A stretch of DNA of 64,000 nucleotides from NCBI GenBank assembly GCA_021325675.1, contig JAJTCM010000001.1:124001-188000 (forward strand). The letters are read 5' to 3'. Made by a program: the position numbers and the translations under genes. The notes beneath the pieces are model-generated. The model searched no databases. It saw only the letters and a list, made by a program, of their open reading frames with translations, and was not told the DNA's origin. The stretch is from Crocinitomicaceae bacterium. GTDB lineage: Bacteria; Bacteroidota; Bacteroidia; Flavobacteriales_D; Crocinitomicaceae. Shown one piece after another: positions 34,704-41,829 of this stretch; the stretch's first letter is position 1; the number at the start of each line of letters is the position of its first letter.

Positions 34704-35278
34704 TTGAGTCCCTTTCCCTGGAAAATCAGCTCCATGCATTTTTCAATGCGTGCTTCGCGTGTTTTGGCTTGTTTCGGCTGTGAAAAATGAAGCAGGTAAG
34801 CGCGCTGACGTCCCGGTGTTAATGATTCAAAGGCTTTTTTGAGCGCCGGGTTTTTTTCCAGTTTTTCCTTGAACTCATCTGCCATGGCGAATTCCGTTGT
34901 TTTTTTCAGGGGAACTTTCAAGCCGGCTTTTTCCACCTCAACTGCTTCGTAGATATATGCTTTTATTGTCGCTTCAAGCTCTGCGACCTGCTCAACGGAA
35001 GTAAAGCGCATTTGCCGCGCAGACTGCACATTTTCCGTTTGTTGGATCAGCAGTCCTTCGTTGTTTTTGAGTAGAACGCCTTTAAAAAAGAGCAGGGCGC
35101 AATATTCCTTGAAAACATGGATGAGGACGATATTGCTTTTTTGATGGGTATAGCAAGGCGTTCCCCATTTCAGTTCTTCGCTGAGACCACAGTCAAGCGT
35201 TATTTCTCTCAGTTTTTCGGTAGCTTCCTGCCATTTTCCGGCTTTCGCGAAATACCAGTCCACTTTTGGGTTCATCAT
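34697..35278 (-). CDS. DUF1801/YdeI-type protein
   Basis: The start at 35278 (MMNPKVDWYF) is chosen because the longer frame overlaps the DoxX gene. The roughly 193-residue protein has the DUF1801 core (DWYFAKAGKWQEATEKLREI, WGTPCYTHQKSNIVLIHVFKEYCALLFFKG). Its C-terminal YdeI-like tail is PGRQRAYLLHFSQPKQAKTREARIEKC. DUF1801 proteins share a fold with the frataxin-like YdhG group, but their role is unclear. It is the last gene of an ArsR-led operon, 4 bases after the DoxX gene. Confidence 0.85.
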   Translation of the reverse strand: MMNPKVDWYFAKAGKWQEATEKLREITLDCGLSEELKWGTPCYTHQKSNIVLIHVFKEYCALLFFKGVLLKNNEGLLIQQTENVQSARQMRFTSVEQVAELEATIKAYIYEAVEVEKAGLKVPLKKTTEFAMADEFKEKLEKNPALKKAFESLTPGRQRAYLLHFSQPKQAKTREARIEKCMELIFQGKGLND

Positions 35279-35282
35279 AGCT

Positions 35283-35666
35283 TCAGGCTTTAAGTGAGCT
35301 GATCTTGCGGCTTGGCGGCCTGAAATACCAGGACAGAACAACGAGAATGAGCGATAACACAGGTCCGAACAGCTCTTTGGCTTCATCGCCGACAGCCAGG
35401 TGTGAAATCACAGCTCCCGACATCGTAAAGAAAAATCCGGCGTAGGCCCATTCCTTTAATAAAGGCAGCTTTGGAATGAGGATCACGATAACCCCGAGCA
35501 TTTTCCAAACGCCGAGGATCGTCATAAAGTAGGGCGGGTAGCCCAGGTGGTCAATCATTTCCGCTTCTTCTTTCAGGTGGATCAGCTGTACAATTCCGCT
35601 GGAAACCATACCCAGTGAAAGCCAGATCGTTGCAATCCAATAGGTAATTTTGTGTGCTTTTGTCAT
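35283..35666 (-). CDS. DoxX-like membrane protein
   Basis: This 127-residue protein has four transmembrane helices and the DoxX/YphA pattern: IVQLIHLKEEAEMIDHLGYPPYFMTILGVWKMLGVIVILIP, WAYAGFFFTMSGAVISHL. DoxX-like proteins are small inner-membrane proteins linked to quinone or redox processes. In this ArsR-SRPBCC-DoxX arrangement they are frequent in Bacteroidota without known function. Spacing to the neighbours is 4-5 bases, so it is within the operon. Confidence 0.88.
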   Translation of the reverse strand: MTKAHKITYWIATIWLSLGMVSSGIVQLIHLKEEAEMIDHLGYPPYFMTILGVWKMLGVIVILIPKLPLLKEWAYAGFFFTMSGAVISHLAVGDEAKELFGPVLSLILVVLSWYFRPPSRKISSLKA

Positions 35667-35671
35667 ATCTG

Positions 35672-36139
35672 TTAATTTAAATTGTGTAAGATTTCCTGGA
35701 TTCGGTTATGTGCCATGTTGATACCTTGCGCAAAAGGCAATTGCAAAAGCTTGTCCCGCAGCTCAACGGAGCGGTAAACGACATGCATCGTGAGCTTGCT
35801 TGTCCCTTCTGTCAGCTTTTCAAATTCCAGGAATTCCAGCTGCACTTCAAAAGGTGTATTCTCCATTTCAAAAGTCCGCGTGATTTTCCGGTTGGGGCTA
35901 AACTCGTGGATCGTTCCGCTGAAATGATGTTTATTTCCTTTGGGATCGCTGGTTTCAAACTGGTAGCTGCCGTGCTTTTTGTTTTCCAGCTTCAGCACTT
36001 TAGTTCCCATCCATTGTTCCACAATTTCGGCTTCTGCATACGCCCGGAAAAGCAATTCCAGGGGTAAATCAAATTCGCGCGTGATCGTCAGCTCCTGCTT
36101 GCCGTCCTCGGCGTGGATTTTTGTTTTCTGTTCCATCAT
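35672..36139 (-). CDS. SRPBCC (AHSA1-like) domain protein
   Basis: This 155-residue protein has the START/Bet v1-like fold of the AHSA1 group: LTITREFDLPLELLFRAYAEAEIVEQWMG, then a beta-rich centre, and a C-terminal helix QGINMAHNRIQEILHNL. These proteins bind hydrophobic small molecules in a long cavity. Immediately downstream of an ArsR gene, it is a recurrent pair whose ligand is unknown. It starts 1 base after the ArsR stop, so the genes are translationally coupled. Confidence 0.88.
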   Translation of the reverse strand: MMEQKTKIHAEDGKQELTITREFDLPLELLFRAYAEAEIVEQWMGTKVLKLENKKHGSYQFETSDPKGNKHHFSGTIHEFSPNRKITRTFEMENTPFEVQLEFLEFEKLTEGTSKLTMHVVYRSVELRDKLLQLPFAQGINMAHNRIQEILHNLN

Positions 36140-36140
36140 C

Positions 36141-36455
36141 TTATTTCAAATTTTTCATAATTTCTTCCAGCTTGTTGAACCGGTCGTCCCACAGTTGGCG
36201 GAACGGTTCGATAAAATCGGCCACTTCGCTCATCTTTTTAGCGTTAATGTGATAATAAATTTCCCTGCCGTTTTGTTCCTGTTTCAGTAATTCACATTCC
36301 GTCAGGATCTGGAGGTGTTTGGAAACCGTGGGCCGCGCAGTATCAAAATTGGAAGCGATAGCCCCGGCTGTCATAGATTGTGAAGCCACCATCAGTAAGA
36401 TCGCCCTGCGTGTTGGGTCGGCAATGGCCTGGAAAACGTCCCGTCTTAAATTCAT
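36141..36455 (-). CDS. ArsR/SmtB family transcriptional regulator
   Basis: This 104-residue winged-helix protein has [19 protein letters not shown], recognition region [24 protein letters not shown] and wing [12 protein letters not shown]. It has no metal-binding Cys box, so it belongs to the SRPBCC-linked, non-metal branch. Its promoter (minus-7 box TATATTTG at 36475-36482 on the minus strand, TTG at 36503-36505) is embedded in repeats that look like its own operators. It is first in the operon ArsR, SRPBCC, DoxX, DUF1801 and divergent from the DUF2200 gene. Confidence 0.92.
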   Translation of the reverse strand: MNLRRDVFQAIADPTRRAILLMVASQSMTAGAIASNFDTARPTVSKHLQILTECELLKQEQNGREIYYHINAKKMSEVADFIEPFRQLWDDRFNKLEEIMKNLK

Positions 36456-36505
36456 TTGCGTAGCTATTTGACTACAAATATAAATGAAGTTATTTGACTA
36501 CGCAA
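36456..36505. promoter_or_regulatory. Probable ArsR operator region shared by divergent promoters
   Basis: TTGCGTAG (36456-36463) and CTACGCAA (36498-36505) form an inverted repeat. Inside, TATTTGACTAC occurs twice (36465-36475 and 36491-36501), flanking the arsR minus-7 box (36475-36482). Binding here would block arsR and probably the divergent DUF2200 promoter. Confidence 0.55.
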
Positions 36506-36535
36506 GTTTTGAAAAAAATAATTTAAATTTACAGC

Positions 36536-36898
36536 ATGAGCACATCACCGACACACGACGAGCGTATTGCAAAAATGACCTTTGCTTCGGTTTATCCGCA
36601 CTACGTTACTAAAGTTGAAAGCAAGGGCAGGACCAAAGACGAATTACACCAGGTCATTGAATGGCTTACCGGCTTTGATGAAGCAAAATTACAGCAGCTT
36701 ATTGAAGAGAAAGTGACGTTCGCATCCTTTTTCGAACAGGCGAAGCTCCATCCGAATGCGGAGTTAATTACAGGTGTAATCTGCGGGTATCGCATCGAGG
36801 ACATCCAGACGCCGCTCACCAAAAAAGCACGTTACCTGGATAAATTAATCGATGAGCTTGCGAAAGGGAGAAAGATGGAGAAGATCCTGCGCAGTTAA
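36536..36898 (+). CDS. DUF2200 family protein
   Basis: This 120-residue soluble protein matches DUF2200 over its length: RIAKMTFASVYPHYVTKVESKGRTKDEL, VIEWLTGFDE, FFEQAKLHPNAELITGVICGYRIEDI and LTKKARYLDKLIDELAKGRKMEKIL. The structure is alpha-helical and the function unknown. It is divergent from the ArsR gene, with a minus-7-like TAAATTTA at 36524-36531. The shared operator region suggests joint control. Confidence 0.9.
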   Translation: MSTSPTHDERIAKMTFASVYPHYVTKVESKGRTKDELHQVIEWLTGFDEAKLQQLIEEKVTFASFFEQAKLHPNAELITGVICGYRIEDIQTPLTKKARYLDKLIDELAKGRKMEKILRS

Positions 36899-37283
36899 AT
36901 ACGTGTATCTAAATAATAGTCAGTTATGGTAAGTTTAAATTAGCATGACAAAGAAATTTTCCGGTTCTCTTTTCCTGATTTTTTGGGTACAGCCAACTTT
37001 ATCGGCAGCTTTTCGGAACCTCTATCCTAAGCTTTTAGGAACCCGGAAGTGTTAAATATTCCTAATTGAACCGCGCAAATCTGCGCAAATTAGCCTGGAT
37101 AATGTAAAAAACCCTGCGAAATTGGGTCTGAATCTGCTGAAAAAATACCTCTAGATCAGCGTAAATAGGCATTTCCAAGGAAATTTGTAAAAAAAAGCAC
37201 AAAAACGTACAACTCGGTTGCGGCTGATTTCTATAAATTTATTCTAACAATTAAACTGTCAAACAATTAAACTTTTAGAAATC
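36899..37283. other. Intergenic region upstream of the OmpA-family porin gene
   Basis: This 385-base AT-rich stretch holds a small hairpin CCTAA-GCTT-TTAGG (37026-37039) and a degenerate CGCGCAAATCTGCGCAAA repeat (about 37070-37090). A minus-7-like TAAATTTA (37234-37241) probably drives the OmpA gene. No coding frame was seen. Confidence 0.55.
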
Positions 37284-38552
37284 ATGAAATCAGTACTTAC
37301 CTTAGTATTAGTATTTGCACTTGCGAGTGCTTACTCTCAGGCCCCTGCTTACAACCGTTTTTCTGTAGACGGACAGTTTGGTCTGAACAACCCTGTCGAA
37401 CCAATGACAGATTCCTACGATGCTGCCACACTCAATCTTTTCCACGTTGGACTTGGGTTCAGGTATGCAGTGAACACCAAATTCGGGTTACGCCTTGGAT
37501 TTGGGTACGATAACTTCAGGGAACGTGCCGGAAAACCTGATTTTTCTTCAGATTATTCCCGCGTATCTTTAGAAGGTGTTGCCAACCTGGGGAACATGAT
37601 GGATTTTCAGACATGGACCCGCCGTGTAGGCTTGCTCCTGCACATGGGTGGGGGATACTCCGTTCTGACAGGTGCATCAATCGAACCGGACCATATTATG
37701 CATGGGGTTATCGGGTTGACACCTCAGGTACGCTTAACCGAACGTTTCACCATGAATGCCGATGCGTCCGTTTTAGCGAACATTTACCAGGGATACACCT
37801 ATGACCTCCGTTCTTCTAATGGAACAAACCGGGGGATTAGCGGTTACCTGATCAATGTTTCACTGGGACTTCAATACGCGTTCGGGCCTCATGCACAGCA
37901 TGCAGACTGGGCAATTTTGCCTGATAAGGATGCTGAAATCCAGGTTCTTAAAGAGCGTTTGGAAAAAATGGAGCAACAGCAGCGTGATGACGACGGCGAC
38001 GGAGTTGTTAACTGGCTGGATGAAGAACCGGGATCAGCAGCCGGAGCTACGGTTGACACCAAAGGACGTACAGTAGCGCCAAGGGATAGCGACAGCGACA
38101 ACATCCCTGATGACGTAGATAACTGTCCGTTTGAAAAAGGTTCGCCTGCAATGAAAGGATGTCCTGATCGTACAGGAACTTCTACGAACAACAGTAGCAA
38201 CAGCGCATCTGTTATTGCATTGATCGAGCAAAGTGAAGTGAAGTTTGAAACAGACAAATCTGATCTGAGCCCATCTTTTAAACACATGATCGAAGGAGTA
38301 GCCGACGTAATGAAGGAAAACCCGTCTTACAAACTGAATGTAACAGGTCACGCTGATGACCGTGCATCCCAGGAGTACAACATGGCGCTTTCCCAAAGAC
38401 GTGCCGATGCAGTGAGGGCTTACCTTATTGAGCAGGGTATTTCCGGTGACCGGATTACAACAACTGCAATGGGTGAAACACAGCCTAAAATTAACGCTAC
38501 AACCGTTGAGGCAAGAGCGGAAAACCGTCGTGTACAGTTCGACATCCGTTAA
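37284..38552 (+). CDS. OmpA-family outer membrane protein with TSP3 linker
   Basis: This 422-residue protein has a signal peptide (MKSVLTLVLVFALASAYSQ) and an N-terminal beta-barrel of about 190 residues. A linker carries calcium-binding thrombospondin type 3 repeats (DDDGDGVVNWLDEEPG, DSDSDNIPDDVDNCP). The C-terminal OmpA peptidoglycan-binding domain (about 310-422) has VKFETDKSDLSPSF, LNVTGHADDRASQEYNMALSQRRADAVRAYL and NRRVQFDI. It anchors the outer membrane to the cell wall. It is abundant in Bacteroidota and has a strong terminator downstream. Confidence 0.93.
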   Translation: MKSVLTLVLVFALASAYSQAPAYNRFSVDGQFGLNNPVEPMTDSYDAATLNLFHVGLGFRYAVNTKFGLRLGFGYDNFRERAGKPDFSSDYSRVSLEGVANLGNMMDFQTWTRRVGLLLHMGGGYSVLTGASIEPDHIMHGVIGLTPQVRLTERFTMNADASVLANIYQGYTYDLRSSNGTNRGISGYLINVSLGLQYAFGPHAQHADWAILPDKDAEIQVLKERLEKMEQQQRDDDGDGVVNWLDEEPGSAAGATVDTKGRTVAPRDSDSDNIPDDVDNCPFEKGSPAMKGCPDRTGTSTNNSSNSASVIALIEQSEVKFETDKSDLSPSFKHMIEGVADVMKENPSYKLNVTGHADDRASQEYNMALSQRRADAVRAYLIEQGISGDRITTTAMGETQPKINATTVEARAENRRVQFDIR

Positions 38553-38596
38553 GCGTGGTTTTTGTTTTCCCTGGTGTATTCAGGGGACACATAGAA

Positions 38597-38631
38597 ATCC
38601 CCAGTTCATCAAGCATGAATTGGGGATTTTT
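38597..38631 (+). terminator. Rho-independent terminator of the OmpA-family porin gene
   Basis: ATCCCCAGTTCAT pairs with ATGAATTGGGGAT (one G-U pair) around CAAGC, then TTTTT. Confidence 0.9.
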
Positions 38632-38783
38632 CGTTGGTATCCAATAATCTATCAATCCAATTTCAACTCACCTGTGAACCATGTAACAAAAACCCTGAAA
38701 TGATAAACAGTTTTTTAATGCACCTCCCTAAATTTACTGAACACAAATTGAGGACAATATCCTGGATTAAAAAAATAAGAGTT

Positions 38784-39620
38784 ATGAAAGTATTCAATAA
38801 ATGTATTCTGATCGGCGCCTTCGCCATTGGAATCTTGACAATTTCTTCCTGTGCACCCGTTTATAAATGCGGTGACCCCATTCCGGAGAAAAAGAAAGGT
38901 GGAAAACGGCTTCAGGCAGTTGTGGCTGAACGCGATGCCTTGTGTACTTCCCTTGCTGACCAGAGAGCTGTCAACGAACGGCTTACCAATGACAATAAAA
39001 AACTGCAGAACAGGCTTTCTGGGCAGGAAGACATCAATGAAAGCCAGTCTGAAGAGCTGAGCCAAAAAGAAAAAGACCTGCGCAACAAAGAACGCATGCT
39101 GCGCGAAATGCAGGCCATCATCGCCCGCCAGGCTGAAGCCACACAAAGGCTGAACCAAACTTTGCGCGACGCACTCGTAGGGTTTAACTCGGACGAGCTC
39201 ACATTGGAGATCCGCGACGGTAAAGTGTACGTCTCTATGTCAGATCAGCTGCTGTTCAAATCCGGATCTACGGCCGTTGAGCCTAAAGGAGTGGAAGCCC
39301 TGAGGGTTTTGGCCGACGTACTGAACAAAAACCCCGATATCCAGATCCTGGTAGAAGGCCACACGGATAATGTTCCGATCAAAACCGCCGTATTCAAAGA
39401 CAACTGGGATTTAAGCGTTGCCCGTGCAACTGCGATCACACGGATGCTGAATGAAAAATATGCTGTTGCACCAACCCGTATGACAGCCTCAGGCCGCGGG
39501 GAATACTATCCTAAAGCTCCCAACGATACAGCCGAAGGAAAAGCAAAAAACAGGAGAACGGAGATCATTCTTTCACCAAAACTGGACGAAATTATGCATT
39601 TGCTGAATTCCGGGAATTAA
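38784..39620 (+). CDS. OmpA-family lipoprotein with coiled coil
   Basis: The start at 38784 opens a lipoprotein signal (MKVFNKCILIGAFAIGILTISSC). The longer frame from 38634 overlaps the upstream terminator region and has no signal. The 278-residue protein has a coiled-coil stalk (about 50-135; EELSQKEKDLRNKERMLREM) and a C-terminal OmpA-like domain (VYVSMSDQLLFKSGSTAVEPKG, LVEGHTDNVPI, NWDLSVARATAITRML, NRRTEIIL). It resembles MotB/Pal-type cell-wall anchors, probably outer-membrane lipid-anchored. A terminator follows at 39643. Confidence 0.9.
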   Translation: MKVFNKCILIGAFAIGILTISSCAPVYKCGDPIPEKKKGGKRLQAVVAERDALCTSLADQRAVNERLTNDNKKLQNRLSGQEDINESQSEELSQKEKDLRNKERMLREMQAIIARQAEATQRLNQTLRDALVGFNSDELTLEIRDGKVYVSMSDQLLFKSGSTAVEPKGVEALRVLADVLNKNPDIQILVEGHTDNVPIKTAVFKDNWDLSVARATAITRMLNEKYAVAPTRMTASGRGEYYPKAPNDTAEGKAKNRRTEIILSPKLDEIMHLLNSGN

Positions 39621-39642
39621 GTATCCGCTATGTAAAATTAGG

Positions 39643-39675
39643 AAAGCCATCTGTTTTTGACGGGTGGCTTTTTTG
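39643..39675 (+). terminator. Rho-independent terminator
   Basis: AAAGCCA pairs with TGGCTTT, followed by TTTT, after the OmpA-family lipoprotein gene. Confidence 0.8.
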
Positions 39676-39879
39676 TTTTTCGTAGTGTTGTTGAACGGTA
39701 ATTATCCTGGTATTCCCAATAAGATAATTCTGTTTTCATTTTGAAAAATTAATAAGACGGGAATAAATATAATTTCGATTTAAATCAATGAATATCAGTA
39801 GTTTATTTTTAGTTGAACATCATGGCATAATGCTTGAGCCTGGTAATTCATTAACCGCGAAAGCATAAAACTAAAAGTC

Positions 39880-39933
39880 ATGTTAGCAATTGGCATAGTA
39901 TTACTGGTAGTTGGTCTTGTAATTCTTCTTTAA
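39880..39933 (+). CDS. Possible 17-residue hydrophobic peptide
   Basis: The frame encodes MLAIGIVLLVVGLVILL, a single transmembrane-length peptide. It lies between a promoter-like box at 39804 and a strong terminator at 39999, about 190 nt in total, so a short transcript is likely. Tiny hydrophobic proteins of this size act as regulators of membrane enzymes or as toxins. The unit could instead be a non-coding RNA with a fortuitous frame. Confidence 0.35.
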   Translation: MLAIGIVLLVVGLVILL

Positions 39934-39998
39934 GGAATAAGATTTTACAAGCAAGCCCTTAAACCGGGTGAACAACAAAAAATGAAATTATAACACGA

Positions 39999-40023
39999 AA
40001 GAGTACTTTAGGGTACTCTTTTT
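39999..40023 (+). terminator. Rho-independent terminator of the tiny unit
   Basis: AAGAGTAC pairs perfectly with GTACTCTT around a 6-base loop, then TTT. Confidence 0.8.
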
Positions 40024-40097
40024 GTTGGGATCAATGTGCTAAACCGCATCAAAACGCTAAATTTGATTTCCTGGGATAAATGCCGGTGATCATAAAC

Positions 40098-40127
40098 AGA
40101 AAAAGCCACCCCGTAAAGGATGGCTTT
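40098..40127 (-). terminator. Terminator of the cupin gene
   Basis: AAAGCCA (40102-40108) pairs with TGGCTTT (40121-40127). On the minus strand it is followed by TTTTC. Confidence 0.65.
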
Positions 40128-40281
40128 CTATTTTCGTGTGACCCAATAAGAGAAATGTCACTTTTTAATGAAGGATTTGGAAGCGGTTCTTACGGATAAA
40201 TTGTTGGCTGATTAACTCAAATATGAGTGTCTTTGTCAACCCGTCGAAAATCCGAAAAAAACGGAACATTTGTGCACGGGG

Positions 40282-40836
40282 CTATTTCTCACCGGTGTAC
40301 TTCGTATAGTACTTATTCCACCCTCGAATTGTTCCTGTTATGTAAAATAACTGAAGTACGATTTTAAAAACAGGAGCCGGTATTTTAGTAGGACGGGTAA
40401 TAGACTTTGCCTTCATTTTTTTCATGAAATAGCACATTTTGGGAATATTGACCTGGCCGTTTTTATCGTAATCCTTATCAAGTACCAAACCTCCCATACA
40501 TTGGAAAAATTTAAAGGTATCGAGTGCCGGTCTGAATTCTACAATGCAAGTCAAAGCCTCGTTTGTATCATTGTAGGCAATGTGTGATATGCCTTTAGGA
40601 ACATTTATACTATCTCCTGCGTTACCGATGTATTCCTTCCCGTCCAATACCATCCGTGTTGTGCCACTCCTGACATGGAACAATTCATCCTGGGTGAAGT
40701 GTATATGCGGATTAGGAACATGTCCGCCAGGTTGAACAATCCATTCAAATATAAAAGCTTCTTCGTCATTTGAAATACAGCGAAACGTTTCTCCTGCATT
40801 CGGGTTTGTAAACCCAGCGTATAAATCTGTTGCCAT
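40282..40836 (-). CDS. Cupin domain protein under FNR-like control
   Basis: The start at 40836 (MATDLYAGFTNP) is preferred because the minus-7 box lies inside the longer frame that begins at 40899. The 184-residue protein has a single cupin barrel (about 10-120): HIHFTQDELFHVRSGTTRMVLDGKEYIGNAGDSINVPKGISHIAYN. The His-x-His...Glu...His ligands suit a divalent metal. A C-terminal helical extension of about 60 residues (KKMKAKSITRPTKIPAPVFKIVLQLFYITGTIRGWNK) is basic and amphipathic, perhaps membrane-associated. The activity is unknown; dioxygenase, isomerase and sensor roles all occur in cupins. It is monocistronic. Confidence 0.85.
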   Translation of the reverse strand: MATDLYAGFTNPNAGETFRCISNDEEAFIFEWIVQPGGHVPNPHIHFTQDELFHVRSGTTRMVLDGKEYIGNAGDSINVPKGISHIAYNDTNEALTCIVEFRPALDTFKFFQCMGGLVLDKDYDKNGQVNIPKMCYFMKKMKAKSITRPTKIPAPVFKIVLQLFYITGTIRGWNKYYTKYTGEK

Positions 40837-40860
40837 TTTTTGGTTTTTATAATTACCTGG

Positions 40861-40868
40861 CAAAAGTA
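40861..40868 (-). promoter_or_regulatory. Minus-7 box (TACTTTTG) of the cupin gene
   Basis: A perfect TAnnTTTG on the minus strand, identical to that of the T9SS gene. The predicted leader is about 20 bases. Confidence 0.65.
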
Positions 40869-40890
40869 AATCCGCTGAATCCGGAAGCCG

Positions 40891-40904
40891 TTGATCCAAA
40901 TCAA
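40891..40904 (-). promoter_or_regulatory. FNR-consensus palindrome TTGATCCAAATCAA
   Basis: A perfect TTGAT-N4-ATCAA site. Its centre (40897.5) is 29.5 bp upstream of the first base of the minus-7 box (40868), the same geometry as in the three promoters of the signalling locus. Confidence 0.7.
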
Positions 40905-41111
40905 CTAATCATCAGTGCGAGATTTTTTTTCGGATCCGGCTAATCGTTTCCGTTCGTATCCCTTGGGTAATTGGCAATAAGGTGCTGTGGAACGCGTAGA
41001 TCAATGAAGGTCGGTTTTTCATAAGGTCCAGGTATTTCGGTGTTTCTCCAGCTTGATAGAAATAATCTCCTTTTTTTCCCGTTGCTTACAATAAATTAGC
41101 AACACACTGAA

Positions 41112-41144
41112 AAACAAAAAACCCTAATGTAAACATCAGGGTTT
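41112..41144 (-). terminator. Terminator after tRNA-Arg
   Basis: AAACCCT pairs with AGGGTTT around an ATGT/ACAT inner stem. On the minus strand it is followed by TTTTTTG. Confidence 0.8.
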
Positions 41145-41150
41145 CTTTCG

Positions 41151-41224
41151 TGACCTCGACAGGAGTCAAACCTGTAACCTTCAGAGCCGTAATCTGATGC
41201 TCTATTCAATTGAGCTACGAGGCC
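41151..41224 (-). tRNA. tRNA-Arg (anticodon ACG)
   Basis: All four arms can be drawn on the minus strand. The acceptor is GGCCTCG with CGAGGTC. The D arm is GCTC/GAGC. The anticodon stem TCAGA/TCTGA closes the loop TTACGGC. The T arm is ACAGG/CCTGT around TTTGACT. The anticodon is ACG, and the wobble A is presumably deaminated to inosine by TadA. The 3' CCA is not encoded. The length is 74 bases including the discriminator A. Confidence 0.95.
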
Positions 41225-41301
41225 ATTCGCTTAGGCTGTGAAGCCGATTGCGGGTGCAAAGATAAGACTAAAATCTTGTTTTGCAAGAATTAATTTGAAA
41301 A

Positions 41302-41574
41302 TTATTGTATTTCGGCACTCAAGCCCCTGTCAAGCAGTGCGGTGCACATCGGTTCCAGCTCTTCGTAAGAGCCTTTTTTGATCTGGCATTTTCCGCTGAA
41401 GTGGATAATCCACGCACATTGTTCTGCCTGGACAGATTCGTGCTTACAAATCTTGATAAAAGAATCGATCACGTGGTCAAACGTGTTAACGTCATCATTA
41501 AATACAATCAGATCGCGCTCACCCACTAATGCTTCAACCGCTTCTGTTTCCGGCGAAAATTCTACTTCTGTCAT
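41302..41574 (-). CDS. clpS: ATP-dependent Clp protease adaptor ClpS
   Basis: This protein of about 90 residues has the ClpS core: LIVFNDDVNTFDHVIDSFIKICKHESVQAEQCAWIIHFSGKCQIKKG. The NDDVNTFDHV segment forms the N-degron pocket, and the C-terminal half binds the ClpA/ClpC N domain. ClpS delivers N-end-rule substrates to the Clp protease. The start at 41574 is chosen over 41628 because a perfect minus-7 box (TAACTTTG, 41599-41606 on the minus strand) lies inside the longer frame. Confidence 0.95.
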   Translation of the reverse strand: MTEVEFSPETEAVEALVGERDLIVFNDDVNTFDHVIDSFIKICKHESVQAEQCAWIIHFSGKCQIKKGSYEELEPMCTALLDRGLSAEIQ

Positions 41575-41598
41575 GCTAAATTCTGCTTTATTTATATG

Positions 41599-41606
41599 CA
41601 AAGTTA
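41599..41606 (-). promoter_or_regulatory. Minus-7 box (TAACTTTG) of clpS
   Basis: A perfect TAnnTTTG; it decides the downstream ATG as the start. Confidence 0.65.
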
Positions 41607-41829
41607 TGAAATTTCTTACAGCTTTCAAATAAAATTTTACATAAATCCCCGGTGATCTTTAAAACCCGGAATATGACCTCTGAAAATCCCTGATTGTAAG
41701 TTTTTTTAAGCACATGCAGCCTGTATTAAGAGTTACAGGATTCAGCTTATATGCCCTTCAATATCTCCTTTTCACAAATTCTTATACGTCTGCTATGGTT
41801 CAATTCAAAACATCTTTACCTTTACCGGC

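Larger units (their letters stand above)
39621..40281. other. Intergenic region with a probable tiny transcription unit
   Basis: This 661-base region contains the terminator of the upstream gene and a promoter-like box TATTTTTA (39804-39811). A 17-codon hydrophobic frame (39880-39933) is followed by a perfect terminator (39999-40023). The minus-strand terminator of the cupin gene lies at 40098-40127. The rest is featureless. Confidence 0.65.
40837..41150. other. Gap between cupin gene and tRNA
   Basis: It contains the cupin promoter and operator (40861-40904) and the tRNA terminator (41112-41144). Bases 40920-41110 hold nothing I recognise. Confidence 0.6.

Noticed and set aside
35279-35386. 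N-terminal extension of the DUF1801-like gene
   Set aside because: It overlaps the DoxX gene, and the downstream MMNPKVDW start gives the normal family length.
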